Shown here: piece by piece, positions 30,391-37,737 of the stretch
Numbering within the stretch: position 1 is the first letter of the stretch
Layout: each line of letters starts with the position of its first letter
Origin: a virus
IMG/VR virus record: IMGVR_UViG_3300048838_000528
Location: 1-55,586 of that record
DNA: 55,586 nucleotides
Reading direction: 5' to 3' (one strand)
The notes under the pieces: generated by a model
Told to the model about the DNA's origin: nothing
What the model saw: the letters and a program-made list of their open reading frames with translations, nothing else
The model's database searches: none
Program-made: the position numbers and the translations under genes

Positions 30391-31410
30391 ATGAACGAAA
30401 ATGAAAAATACATTGATGAGGTATTTGGCAAGGTAGAGAAAAAGGATATGCAAATACCCGAAAAAGATGGTAAAGAAGCAAGTGGTCTTTTATGGGAAAT
30501 CATTTTAACTGTTTTGTTTGCCTTAATGACTTTGTTTATTCTTGGTATTTACGAACTGTTTTCAAGCGGTTGGGATTGGTCCATCTATCAAAGTTCTGAC
30601 TTTTGGATTAGATACGGATTACTTCAAGGTGCTTCTTGGTTTGCAAGAATATGGATTTATGTTATCCGTGTAAAACATCACGAAAGAACCGATAAGGCTT
30701 ACTTATCACTTGAAGAAGATTTGCAAGAATTTGTAAATGCTGATTTTGAAACACCTTTTATTGAAACGGACGCAAACGCTGACGATTTTGAACGGAAAAA
30801 ACGCTCGTGGATTAACAAGCAAAAGTTAAAACTCATTAAGTTTGCTAACAAATATCAAATAACTAATATCTTGCCATCCGTAAAAAAGGTAAACGAATTG
30901 GAATTTGATATGCACGGTTTTCAATTAAAGAGCGATAAAAAAATGTCACAACGCACCGAAAAGCGTGTGAATAGAAAAATCACAAACATTTTAAAAACAA
31001 TACGAAATGATTGGTGTGAACAAAACCTTGAAGCCGTAAAAGTAAGATACAACAAGGTTTCAAGAACTATCTTAACAAGTGGTTACGTTTCAAATAGAAG
31101 TGGTGATGGTTCACCCGATTACAAAAAGAATAGTGCAAAAACATTTATAAATAGCACCGTGCCTGCTTTCTTATTTGTAAGTGCTTTCATGTTTCTTATC
31201 GTACCACTAACGGGCGATATGGATAATTCGGCTGACGCTTGGTTTAAGTTCCTAACAAACTTCATGCTTGTTTTGGGCAGTGGTGCTATGATGTGGTACA
31301 ACTCACCCGAACTGTTTAGACAAACTTCTCGTAAGGCAATGTCAGAGCGTGTTGGTACATTAAATAACTACGCAAAGAAACGTGGTATAAAAATTAAAAA
31401 GGACAAATAA
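30391..31410 (+). CDS. Membrane protein, 339 aa, last gene of rightward arm
   Basis: Two hydrophobic segments near the N-terminus (about 33-52 and 70-90), a long charged cytoplasmic-type region (95-250), and two more hydrophobic segments near 254-275 and 285-302. Family not recognised. The central region has Lys/Arg-rich helices (KSDKKMSQRTEKRVNRKITNIL). Starts directly after the lipoprotein stop. Its TAA lies in the loop of the shared bidirectional terminator. Possible partner of the lipoprotein. Confidence 0.75.
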   Translation: MNENEKYIDEVFGKVEKKDMQIPEKDGKEASGLLWEIILTVLFALMTLFILGIYELFSSGWDWSIYQSSDFWIRYGLLQGASWFARIWIYVIRVKHHERTDKAYLSLEEDLQEFVNADFETPFIETDANADDFERKKRSWINKQKLKLIKFANKYQITNILPSVKKVNELEFDMHGFQLKSDKKMSQRTEKRVNRKITNILKTIRNDWCEQNLEAVKVRYNKVSRTILTSGYVSNRSGDGSPDYKKNSAKTFINSTVPAFLFVSAFMFLIVPLTGDMDNSADAWFKFLTNFMLVLGSGAMMWYNSPELFRQTSRKAMSERVGTLNNYAKKRGIKIKKDK

Positions 31411-31424
31411 ATGTCCTTTTTTTT
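31396..31424. terminator. Bidirectional terminator between the convergent arms
   Basis: AAAAAGGACA (31396-31405), loop, TGTCCTTTTT (31412-31421) followed by more T: GGACA/TGTCC stem with a T-run on the + strand and, read from the other side, a U-run on the - strand. The stop codons of the two arms are only 12 nt apart and lie within or beside this hairpin, so one element ends both arms. Confidence 0.85.
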
Positions 31425-31950
31425 ATGTGTTTAATTTTGCTTCAACTTTAGCCAAGTCATTTTGAATGTTACGCTTTTTAAGTTCTTCTTGCATGGCTTT
31501 CTTCAAAGCAAGAACTTCATCGTAAGGTTTATAGAATGGCAAAGATACAAGCGTAGAACCTGCAATAATCATAAAAAGTAAAACAAATGCTTCAACAAAA
31601 AAGTTTGTTAGAACAACTACAATAGATAAAATAGCCATCGTGATTGCCAACTTTGAACGTTGATAGGTGATACCGAAACTTGCGTCGGCTTCTTTCATGG
31701 CGTCTTTTATCTTATCCCTAAAAATAAGAAACGCACCGAATAGACCAACCACACCCCAACCCGTTAAAGCGTATCCTGCGTCACGAAATGTAAACAAATC
31801 GTATCGAACCGAAAGGTATGCAAAAGGTAATCCTGCTTGGACTAAAACCCCCGTTAGCCCTAACATTTTCGGTGTACCCGTAATTTTAACTTTTGTTTTC
31901 TTTTTGTTTAATTTGATATAATCGGCAGGCTCTCTTTTGAGTTTAGCCAT
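31423..31950 (-). CDS. Membrane protein, 175 aa, last gene of leftward arm
   Basis: Four hydrophobic segments at about 26-48, 60-78, 100-118 and 120-138, with a charged N-terminus (MAKLKREPADYIKLNKKKTKVK) and a charged helical C-terminus (EVLALKKAMQEELKKRNIQNDL). Family not recognised. It is at the end of the virion operon, where lysis proteins usually lie, so a holin-like role is possible. Strong AGGAGGTG before ATG. No endolysin follows. Confidence 0.75.
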   Translation of the reverse strand: MAKLKREPADYIKLNKKKTKVKITGTPKMLGLTGVLVQAGLPFAYLSVRYDLFTFRDAGYALTGWGVVGLFGAFLIFRDKIKDAMKEADASFGITYQRSKLAITMAILSIVVVLTNFFVEAFVLLFMIIAGSTLVSLPFYKPYDEVLALKKAMQEELKKRNIQNDLAKVEAKLNT

Positions 31951-31954
31951 ACGA

Positions 31955-32449
31955 CTACACCTCCTGTATTTTGTCTTTTAATGCGTCTTGTGATTGTGTA
32001 GAAATTTGTTGTTTTGCAACGTCATTTTGAATAGATAATCCTAAAATGGAAATTGCCTCTTGTGAAACAGTCGTAGCCTTTTTAGCAAAATCAAACATGG
32101 CTTGCTTTTGGTTTAACGGAACGTTAGCAACAGCAAGTGCTGAAATTGCCATGTCTTGCCAAAATTGTTTTTCTTTTATTTCACCTTGTAACTGTGTTTG
32201 CAACGGCTTGATAACATTTGCAACCATTTCGTTTTTGAAAGAAGTAAACTCAACACCAATTTCCTTTTTAACATCCGTAAATGTCTTGTGTGCTACCGTA
32301 GTGAAGTTCAAAAGTCTATCAACACGTTTAGCACCCAATCTTGAACCAACAAAAGTGTTCCATGCAACCACACCAAGTGTACCTAAACTAACACCAAATT
32401 GTGCAATTAAAGCGTAGCCTTCTTGCAATTCTTGTATTAACCAATCCAT
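31955..32449 (-). CDS. One-pass membrane, coiled-coil protein, 164 aa
   Basis: An N-terminal hydrophobic segment (ALIAQFGVSLGTLGVVAWNTFVG, residues 13-35) followed by a long helical domain (DVKKEIGVEFTSFKNEMVANVIKPLQTQLQGEIKEK) and an Ala/Gln-rich end. The type and position suit a phage lysis or membrane-anchored virion protein. GGAAAGGTGAAATT precedes ATG. It overlaps the previous gene by 13 nt. Confidence 0.7.
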   Translation of the reverse strand: MDWLIQELQEGYALIAQFGVSLGTLGVVAWNTFVGSRLGAKRVDRLLNFTTVAHKTFTDVKKEIGVEFTSFKNEMVANVIKPLQTQLQGEIKEKQFWQDMAISALAVANVPLNQKQAMFDFAKKATTVSQEAISILGLSIQNDVAKQQISTQSQDALKDKIQEV

Positions 32450-32718
32450 AATTTCACCTTTCCTTCTAATTCATTTATTTTTTCAAGCATTTCAGCATTA
32501 ACTAATTTTAACTTTTCAATGCGTTCATCTTGTTTTAAAACCTTGTCTACCAAATCGCCAATAGTCATATCAATTTTTTTAATGTAAACCCTTTCAATAG
32601 GATGAAATTCCTTTACACCTTTTACAACTGAATATATTTGCCCATCAGGTAATTTCTTTTTTTCTTGAACGGTTTTAGCGTCCTTTAACATATCTTTGTC
32701 TACCACGATATCACTCAC
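32437..32718 (-). CDS. Coiled-coil protein, 93 aa
   Basis: GTG start at 32718, overlapping the preceding small membrane gene. Residues 55-90 form a coiled coil (DLVDKVLKQDERIEKLKLVNAEMLEKINELEGKVKLW). Similar small coiled-coil proteins follow tail-fibre genes in Bacillota phages. Function not established. Confidence 0.7.
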   Translation of the reverse strand: MSDIVVDKDMLKDAKTVQEKKKLPDGQIYSVVKGVKEFHPIERVYIKKIDMTIGDLVDKVLKQDERIEKLKLVNAEMLEKINELEGKVKLWIG

Positions 32719-32815
32719 CTTTCTCTTTTTTGTTTTTATTATCTAATTCACCGTACGCCTTGAATGTTACTGCAAGACTAATGAAAACGATAAAAGCAAG
32801 GAGGGAAGTTGCCAT
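32711..32815 (-). CDS. Single-pass membrane protein, 34 aa
   Basis: MATSLLAFIVFISLAVTFKAYG forms one hydrophobic helix followed by a Lys-rich tail (ELDNKNKKEKGE). It starts 1 nt after the preceding stop. The size suggests a small holin- or pinholin-type peptide or an unrelated membrane peptide; not proven. Confidence 0.6.
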   Translation of the reverse strand: MATSLLAFIVFISLAVTFKAYGELDNKNKKEKGE

Positions 32816-32816
32816 A

Positions 32817-32933
32817 TTAGGCAACCCCCAACGCTTGTTTAACTTTGTCTTGAAACTCAACGGGTACTTCTTCTAATGCCATTTTACCTTTTTTTATTAA
32901 AAGTACATATGTTTTGATTGTTAAGTTTTCCAT
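32817..32933 (-). CDS. CD1375/XkdX-like small protein, 38 aa
   Basis: Reads MENLTIKTYVLLIKKGKMALEE then VPVEFQDKVKQALGVA. The pattern Y-hh-hIK-GKM-hE-VP-hhh-V is that of the short CD1375 or XkdX-type proteins found right after tail-fibre genes in many Bacillota phages. The function is unknown, probably in tail assembly. Starts 1 nt after the tail-fibre stop. Confidence 0.75.
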   Translation of the reverse strand: MENLTIKTYVLLIKKGKMALEEVPVEFQDKVKQALGVA

Positions 32934-32934
32934 C

Positions 32935-35900
32935 TTACACCGCCACCTTATCTACGGTAATCACACCGCTTGCTATCGTAAATATAATTTTATACACCGT
33001 ACCCGTCACACTGTCCGTGATAATTCTATCATCGTCATAATATGTGATGGTCGTTGTACCCTTGATGTACGTGCCTTGATAGATGTAGTTGAAATACACC
33101 CTATCGCCTGCCGTAAGTCCCGTATGCGTAAACGATAAGCCATCGCCTGCCACCGTGCTATCAGCCACATCTAACTGTGTCTGCGTGCCATCGTCAGCAA
33201 TTTTAACGATTTCTACGAGTTCACTGATGGGGTTAGTCACCGTGATGTTAGTCGTGTAAATGTCAGCGTCCTCCACCATGTCATCGATGTATAAAGTCAT
33301 GTTGGGTGAGCCCATGAGGAAGTTATCCACGTCTATTTCAGTTTCAATGGGGGTTGCGAGTTGATAAAGTATTTTAGTGCCTGCGAGTGCGGCTTGTGCT
33401 TCGGCTAAATCAGCGTATGTGCTTTTTGAAACAATCAAATACATATTAGTTGTGTCAGTAGCAAAATTATTTACATTTGTTAATGAACCAGTGAAAGATG
33501 GATTTATTTCTAAATTAAAATTATCTACAACATATTGTAAGTCTATACCTGCAGTTGACGCTTTTGCACCATTGTAATTGCTTAATGGAATAATTACTAA
33601 ATCTGTGTCAGCACCAGCAGTAAATAAACTACTCATATCCCCACTCACCAACGTATATTCTTGCACCCTTTTCACATGATAGAACTTGCCGTTTCGATAT
33701 TCGATGGTGTCTTTCACACCGTTAGGTACTCTATTCAAATTAGCGTTTGCTTGTAAGTATAACTCGCTATCTACATATGCCTCGTATGTGGTTGCGGTTG
33801 CGTTGGCTTCAACCATAAAATTCCATCCATCAACATCACTTAATGATATGACGTCATCATCACTTCTCTTTAATACTGCAACGGCATATAAATCTTTCGT
33901 GGGTGTAAATGAAGCAACGTTCCACCCTGTTGTTGTGTAAAATGTTGTATCATCAATATTTTCAACATAAGCAAATGAAAAATCTATGGTGGTATTGCTA
34001 CGGCTGTATGTATAAGTTACACCTTGCTTAACAGGTATCCGTTGGTTGGTTGATAATCTAACACTTAGAACACTACCATCCCAATCGCCTAAACGCCATT
34101 CTTCTCTTGATAAGTTCTTCCCAACCGCTCTCAATCTCTTATTGCCACTCACTGACTGTATATTGTCGTTTGGTAGTTCGCCACTCGTAACCCATGCGTC
34201 CATTTGCGTTTTAATGTTAGCGTCACTCATGAGGTCAAATGTGGTATTGAATAGGGGGGAGTATTGCTTGTTGGCGATTAGGGTTGAGATGTTGAAAGTG
34301 TAAATATAATCAACATCAATTTGTGTCCAATCACTCGATCGATTATCTTGAACGGTCGCATATTTGGTTGCTCCTTGTGTTAAAACACCTGTTATATGTT
34401 CATATTCTCCTGAGCCACTATGATACCCAACAGCTGAAGTTCCATCACCAACTACAATCTCATTTGTTCCACTTGTTACTTTAACTTTAAAATCCCAATA
34501 ATATTTATCTCCTTCTATGAGCGCACTACTATCTTCAATAAGGCGACCACTTGTAGCATTAGCAGTAAATGAATAAATGCCACCACTTACACTGCCTGTT
34601 GCGGTAATTAAACTCCACCCCGTCGTACCATCTTCAAAATCCCCATTCGTGACTAACTGTGGTGCGTCCAATATCATGCCTTCAACCTCAACACTTAACG
34701 GTGCGTTTGCCACGTCGCTATCGAAATGTATGATTGATGTGCCGTCCTCTTCGGCTGTGTCGCCTGACGTCTTGCGTAGGCTTTCCTCGATACGCTTGAT
34801 GGATAGGTCTTGACGGACGTCGCTTTCTTCGAGGGTGTCGATACGTGTTTCGTGGTCTGATAGCGTGTCGGCGTTTGCTTTAACCTGCGTATCCAACAAC
34901 TCGATATCTTGCTTGACATCATCGCTTGCGTCTAAATAATTTGTACCACTGTGTGATACGGGTACATCTTCGGCGTTCATCACGACATTATCATCCAACG
35001 TGTAACCGTTGACCGTAATCGTCTTATCCACCTTACCCGCCAACACCGTGACTAAATCTACGCCCTCTGGGTAGTTCTCAAATATCGCCAAGATTTCAGC
35101 AATCGTATTGACAACATCATCAGCGTCGCTGTCAAATAGTGCAACGAGCGTGTCTAAATCAACTTTATCTTGTGCTGACATCAAGCCTGCTAATGACTGT
35201 GTTGCGTTGCCGATAAACGACTTCATCTCCACTAACGTTAAGATATTTGATGTGGTATTGTCATAGAATGTAAGCGTGATAAGATTTGTTCCTGTACGAG
35301 CAATGCTCTTAATCATGTTAGCGTTCTCTAATGCTGTCGTTCTACCTCTATGCGTATCAGCGTTAACAATCGTTTCATAGGTTGCTGGAACTGTTGTGTC
35401 TTTGAATGTTTCAAGACCTGAAATGCTTAACTCAATAGGGTCAAGTCTATCATCAACTAACTTGGTTGTAGGGTATTTAACGTTATCAGGTGTACCCCAT
35501 GCTGTTACTTTATTTGACTTGTCCTCTTTATTGGTTTGTAAATCTAAGATGTCTTGTTCAATATCGTCAATCATACCAACAATTTCATCAACTGCTGTTT
35601 TTAAGGTTGTTGCAACCAAACCACTAATTGTTGGGTCGTAAGTGATGTCTTGTGAACCGTCAATAATGGATTGAATATCACATTCGGTTGTCCCAACTCT
35701 TTGCAATAAAGTTCCTTGACTATCGGCAAATTCAATATATTCGTTTCCATCCCAAATGTATTCTAAACCAATGTAAGCACTATCATCCACCGTTGTGCCA
35801 TCTTGAATAATATAAAATGTGCCACAAACGGGGGTAAATGCCAAACCACCATCGGTTAAGGATAACCAATCACTTGCTAACGGTGTTCCATCAATTATAT

Positions 35901-36657
35901 AGGCGTTTTCAACTTGCTTTTCACCTATAAGTGCTTGATTTGTTAAAGCAATATCGTTCACATCAGCAATGTATGCTAAAATATAACGGATATACTCTTC
36001 TGTGATTGAAACTGTGTGGGTTGGTCTTGGCAAGTTGCCTTTTTGTATTTGCATACCAACAATATTATATTGTTTGGTATCAACCATATTCACTTGAACC
36101 GTTGGTTCGTCAATCAAAGTCCATGTGTACGTTTCAAGTTCGCCATCGTAGATGATTGAATAAAAACCAAAACCGTTTAAACCTTCCGTTGTGTAAACAT
36201 ACGCTACCGAGTTCAAATCATAAAGTGTTTCGGTTGCAGGATGGTCGGTTTTTAAATTGGTGTACGTTGCAAATGCACCTAACAATCCATCGCCTGCGGT
36301 TTGAACAACCGTTGCTTGAACGCCTAATACCGAAGTACCGTTAGCGTTCCATTGCAAAACTTGTGGTGGAACTAAAAGTGAATATTTAGCAAACGTTCTT
36401 GCCAAAGCCTCACCTGTAATAACTTTTTGAACCGTACCACCGTAAAGCGTTGGAAAAAATACCGACGTTGGGTAACCTTTCCCATCGGCTTTAAAATTAA
36501 CCATGACAACGTTTGTTGAAACGCCATCTTCTAAATAAACATCTAATCGGTTTACGTTAGACGCAGGGTGAAAATTAGCCAAACCGTATGGGTCGTATTG
36601 CGTCCCATTTGTAGTGAAAAATACTTCACCGTAAGTCTGTCTTAAAGGGTCTGCCAT
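32935..36657 (-). CDS. Tail fibre / receptor-binding protein, 1240 aa
   Basis: The longest beta-rich virion protein besides the 1269-aa one. Residues 1-330 start MADPLRQTYGEVFFTTNGTQYDPYGL and have a tail-associated layout. A helical region (about 350-640) contains repeated coiled-coil stretches (ADTLSDHETRIDTLEE). Residues about 672-770 (LVTNGDFEDGTTGWSL) look like a carbohydrate-binding beta-sandwich. The C-terminal part has ILYQLATPIETEID, common near phage fibre ends. It should bind the host surface. A locally GC-richer segment (about 34730-34900) suggests recombination. It has its own promoter and a possible attenuator upstream. Confidence 0.85.
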   Translation of the reverse strand: MADPLRQTYGEVFFTTNGTQYDPYGLANFHPASNVNRLDVYLEDGVSTNVVMVNFKADGKGYPTSVFFPTLYGGTVQKVITGEALARTFAKYSLLVPPQVLQWNANGTSVLGVQATVVQTAGDGLLGAFATYTNLKTDHPATETLYDLNSVAYVYTTEGLNGFGFYSIIYDGELETYTWTLIDEPTVQVNMVDTKQYNIVGMQIQKGNLPRPTHTVSITEEYIRYILAYIADVNDIALTNQALIGEKQVENAYIIDGTPLASDWLSLTDGGLAFTPVCGTFYIIQDGTTVDDSAYIGLEYIWDGNEYIEFADSQGTLLQRVGTTECDIQSIIDGSQDITYDPTISGLVATTLKTAVDEIVGMIDDIEQDILDLQTNKEDKSNKVTAWGTPDNVKYPTTKLVDDRLDPIELSISGLETFKDTTVPATYETIVNADTHRGRTTALENANMIKSIARTGTNLITLTFYDNTTSNILTLVEMKSFIGNATQSLAGLMSAQDKVDLDTLVALFDSDADDVVNTIAEILAIFENYPEGVDLVTVLAGKVDKTITVNGYTLDDNVVMNAEDVPVSHSGTNYLDASDDVKQDIELLDTQVKANADTLSDHETRIDTLEESDVRQDLSIKRIEESLRKTSGDTAEEDGTSIIHFDSDVANAPLSVEVEGMILDAPQLVTNGDFEDGTTGWSLITATGSVSGGIYSFTANATSGRLIEDSSALIEGDKYYWDFKVKVTSGTNEIVVGDGTSAVGYHSGSGEYEHITGVLTQGATKYATVQDNRSSDWTQIDVDYIYTFNISTLIANKQYSPLFNTTFDLMSDANIKTQMDAWVTSGELPNDNIQSVSGNKRLRAVGKNLSREEWRLGDWDGSVLSVRLSTNQRIPVKQGVTYTYSRSNTTIDFSFAYVENIDDTTFYTTTGWNVASFTPTKDLYAVAVLKRSDDDVISLSDVDGWNFMVEANATATTYEAYVDSELYLQANANLNRVPNGVKDTIEYRNGKFYHVKRVQEYTLVSGDMSSLFTAGADTDLVIIPLSNYNGAKASTAGIDLQYVVDNFNLEINPSFTGSLTNVNNFATDTTNMYLIVSKSTYADLAEAQAALAGTKILYQLATPIETEIDVDNFLMGSPNMTLYIDDMVEDADIYTTNITVTNPISELVEIVKIADDGTQTQLDVADSTVAGDGLSFTHTGLTAGDRVYFNYIYQGTYIKGTTTITYYDDDRIITDSVTGTVYKIIFTIASGVITVDKVAV

Positions 36658-36689
36658 TTTACATCACTTTCCTTTCTATTCTTTTAAAT

Positions 36690-36720
36690 AAAAAATCGGC
36701 TACATTAAAATAACCGATTT
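36690..36720 (-). terminator. Intrinsic terminator or attenuator before the tail fibre
   Basis: On the - strand AAATCGGTTA (36720-36711), an 8-nt loop, TAGCCGATTT (36702-36693), then more T: a 10-bp stem with one G-U. It lies 33 nt before the tail-fibre ATG. An eight-codon frame with an RBS (36731-36705) overlaps its left arm, so it could act as an attenuator. Confidence 0.55.
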
Positions 36721-36731
36721 AATTGTAACAT
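36705..36731 (-). CDS. Possible leader peptide, 8 aa
   Basis: ATG 36731, then MLQLNRLF and TAA inside the terminator loop. AAGGA lies 5 nt upstream, a short but usable spacing. A ribosome on this frame would cover the 5' arm of the hairpin. It is short enough to arise by chance; confidence is low. Confidence 0.3.
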   Translation of the reverse strand: MLQLNRLF

Positions 36732-36769
36732 TTTGTCCTTTTTAATTGTGATATAATAAAACTACTTGG

Positions 36770-36797
36770 TAGGGTGAGGCTTTGCAACCTCACCCTA
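36770..36797 (-). promoter_or_regulatory. 10-bp perfect hairpin at start of tail-fibre leader
   Basis: TAGGGTGAGG (36770-36779) and CCTCACCCTA (36788-36797) with an 8-nt loop. It begins at the predicted start point of the promoter at 36803-36831, so the leader RNA would open with a stable 5' hairpin, a known way to protect messages from decay. Confidence 0.55.
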
Positions 36798-36802
36798 TTA
36801 GT

Positions 36803-36831
36803 ATTATAAAACTTTTTAAAACGTTTATCAA
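36803..36831 (-). promoter_or_regulatory. Promoter for tail-fibre gene
   Basis: On the - strand TTGATA (36831-36826), 17-bp spacer, TATAAT (36808-36803). The -35 overlaps the stop of the 57-aa gene. It gives the tail-fibre gene its own transcription, with a 140-nt leader. Confidence 0.7.
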
Positions 36832-37001
36832 TTAGAAACTTCTTGACTTAATTTCAATTCGATTTCTTCGTCAGTCAAACCTCTTGCCTTTAATACCTTG
36901 CGTTTGTTTGCGTCATTCATGGCTTTTTTAAGTTTTCTAATTTCATCCATTTCCATGTTTAACTCAACCTTAACGCCTTCAATTTTCGTGTTTTCTTTCA
37001 T
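36828..37001 (-). CDS. Small helical protein, 57 aa
   Basis: Not recognised. Strong AGGAGG (37005-37010) 3-4 nt before the ATG region. Charged helices (ELNMEMDEIRKLKKAMNDANKRKVLKARG, then LTDEEIELKLSQEV). Lies between virion genes, so a small tail or assembly protein. Confidence 0.7.
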   Translation of the reverse strand: MKENTKIEGVKVELNMEMDEIRKLKKAMNDANKRKVLKARGLTDEEIELKLSQEVSN

Positions 37002-37010
37002 ATTATCCTC

Positions 37011-37391
37011 CTACGCAAAATTAAATGTTTCACTCGAAATGTAATAACTACCATCCGAAGTAGTATAACTGCCACTCACTGTAAAATATGCAATAACATT
37101 ACCCGTTGCCGAGTTTTCATAAGCAATACAAGAAAGTGTCGTGCCACTTGGAATGGCAAACATAATTGGTGTGCTTGAAGCACTGTTAGCCGATGTCAAT
37201 ATGCCACCTGAAGCCGTAGCCCATGACATTGTAACATATCTCGCCCCACTTGAAGTATACCCTGCATAATTTGCAGAGTAACCTGAAATTGCTGTGTCTA
37301 TAGTTGGCGTTGTTTTAAGTAAATATACTCTATCCAAATCGCCACCTAATAGGTTTAACATTCTATTCTTTGCTGAACTTGATAGTGCCAT
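37011..37391 (-). CDS. Small virion protein, 126 aa
   Basis: Ser/Thr/Ala/Tyr-rich beta protein (SGYSANYAGYTSSGARYVTMSWATAS, IPSGTTLSCIAYENSATGNVIAYFTVSGSY). It resembles the neighbouring 106-aa protein in size and pattern (S/T-rich strands with an IPSGTT or VPSGKT turn), suggesting a duplicated small tail or baseplate domain. TTGGAGGGATAAATT precedes ATG. Confidence 0.75.
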   Translation of the reverse strand: MALSSSAKNRMLNLLGGDLDRVYLLKTTPTIDTAISGYSANYAGYTSSGARYVTMSWATASGGILTSANSASSTPIMFAIPSGTTLSCIAYENSATGNVIAYFTVSGSYTTSDGSYYISSETFNFA

Positions 37392-37394
37392 AAT

Positions 37395-37715
37395 TTATCC
37401 CTCCAATGTCTTTCTAAATAGGTTGATGGTATACGTCCCATTTGATGTAAAGGTTTCATTTGTAACCTCTGCTGTTTCAAAAACATCAGATAATGTACCA
37501 TTATAAAGTGTGATATAGTCTACTGTTTTTCCTGATGGTACAGCAAACACCACGTTTTCAACTTCTGTTGAACCACCTGAAGCCTGACTAAAATAAACGG
37601 TTTCACTGTCTATCAATGTGTCTGCACTATCATATAGCCTCATGACAGTAGCCCCACCACTTCGATAAAATTCTAAATCTAACATTTTGTTAAATTCAAC
37701 ATTACTAATCGCCAT
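37395..37715 (-). CDS. Small virion protein, 106 aa
   Basis: Beta-rich (SETVYFSQASGGSTEVENVVFAVPSGKTVDYITLYNGT). The VPSGKTVDYITLYN block is like the IPSGTTLSCIAYEN block of the next gene, so the two may be paralogues. Probably a tail or baseplate component. AAAAAGGAGAATAAAATT precedes ATG. Confidence 0.75.
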   Translation of the reverse strand: MAISNVEFNKMLDLEFYRSGGATVMRLYDSADTLIDSETVYFSQASGGSTEVENVVFAVPSGKTVDYITLYNGTLSDVFETAEVTNETFTSNGTYTINLFRKTLEG

Positions 37716-37737
37716 AATTTTATTCTCCTTTTTGCAT

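Noticed and set aside
36729-36757. Rightward extended -10 (TGATATAAT) near the tail-fibre leader
   Set aside because: No -35 at a proper distance and no gene rightward; probably chance in AT-rich DNA.
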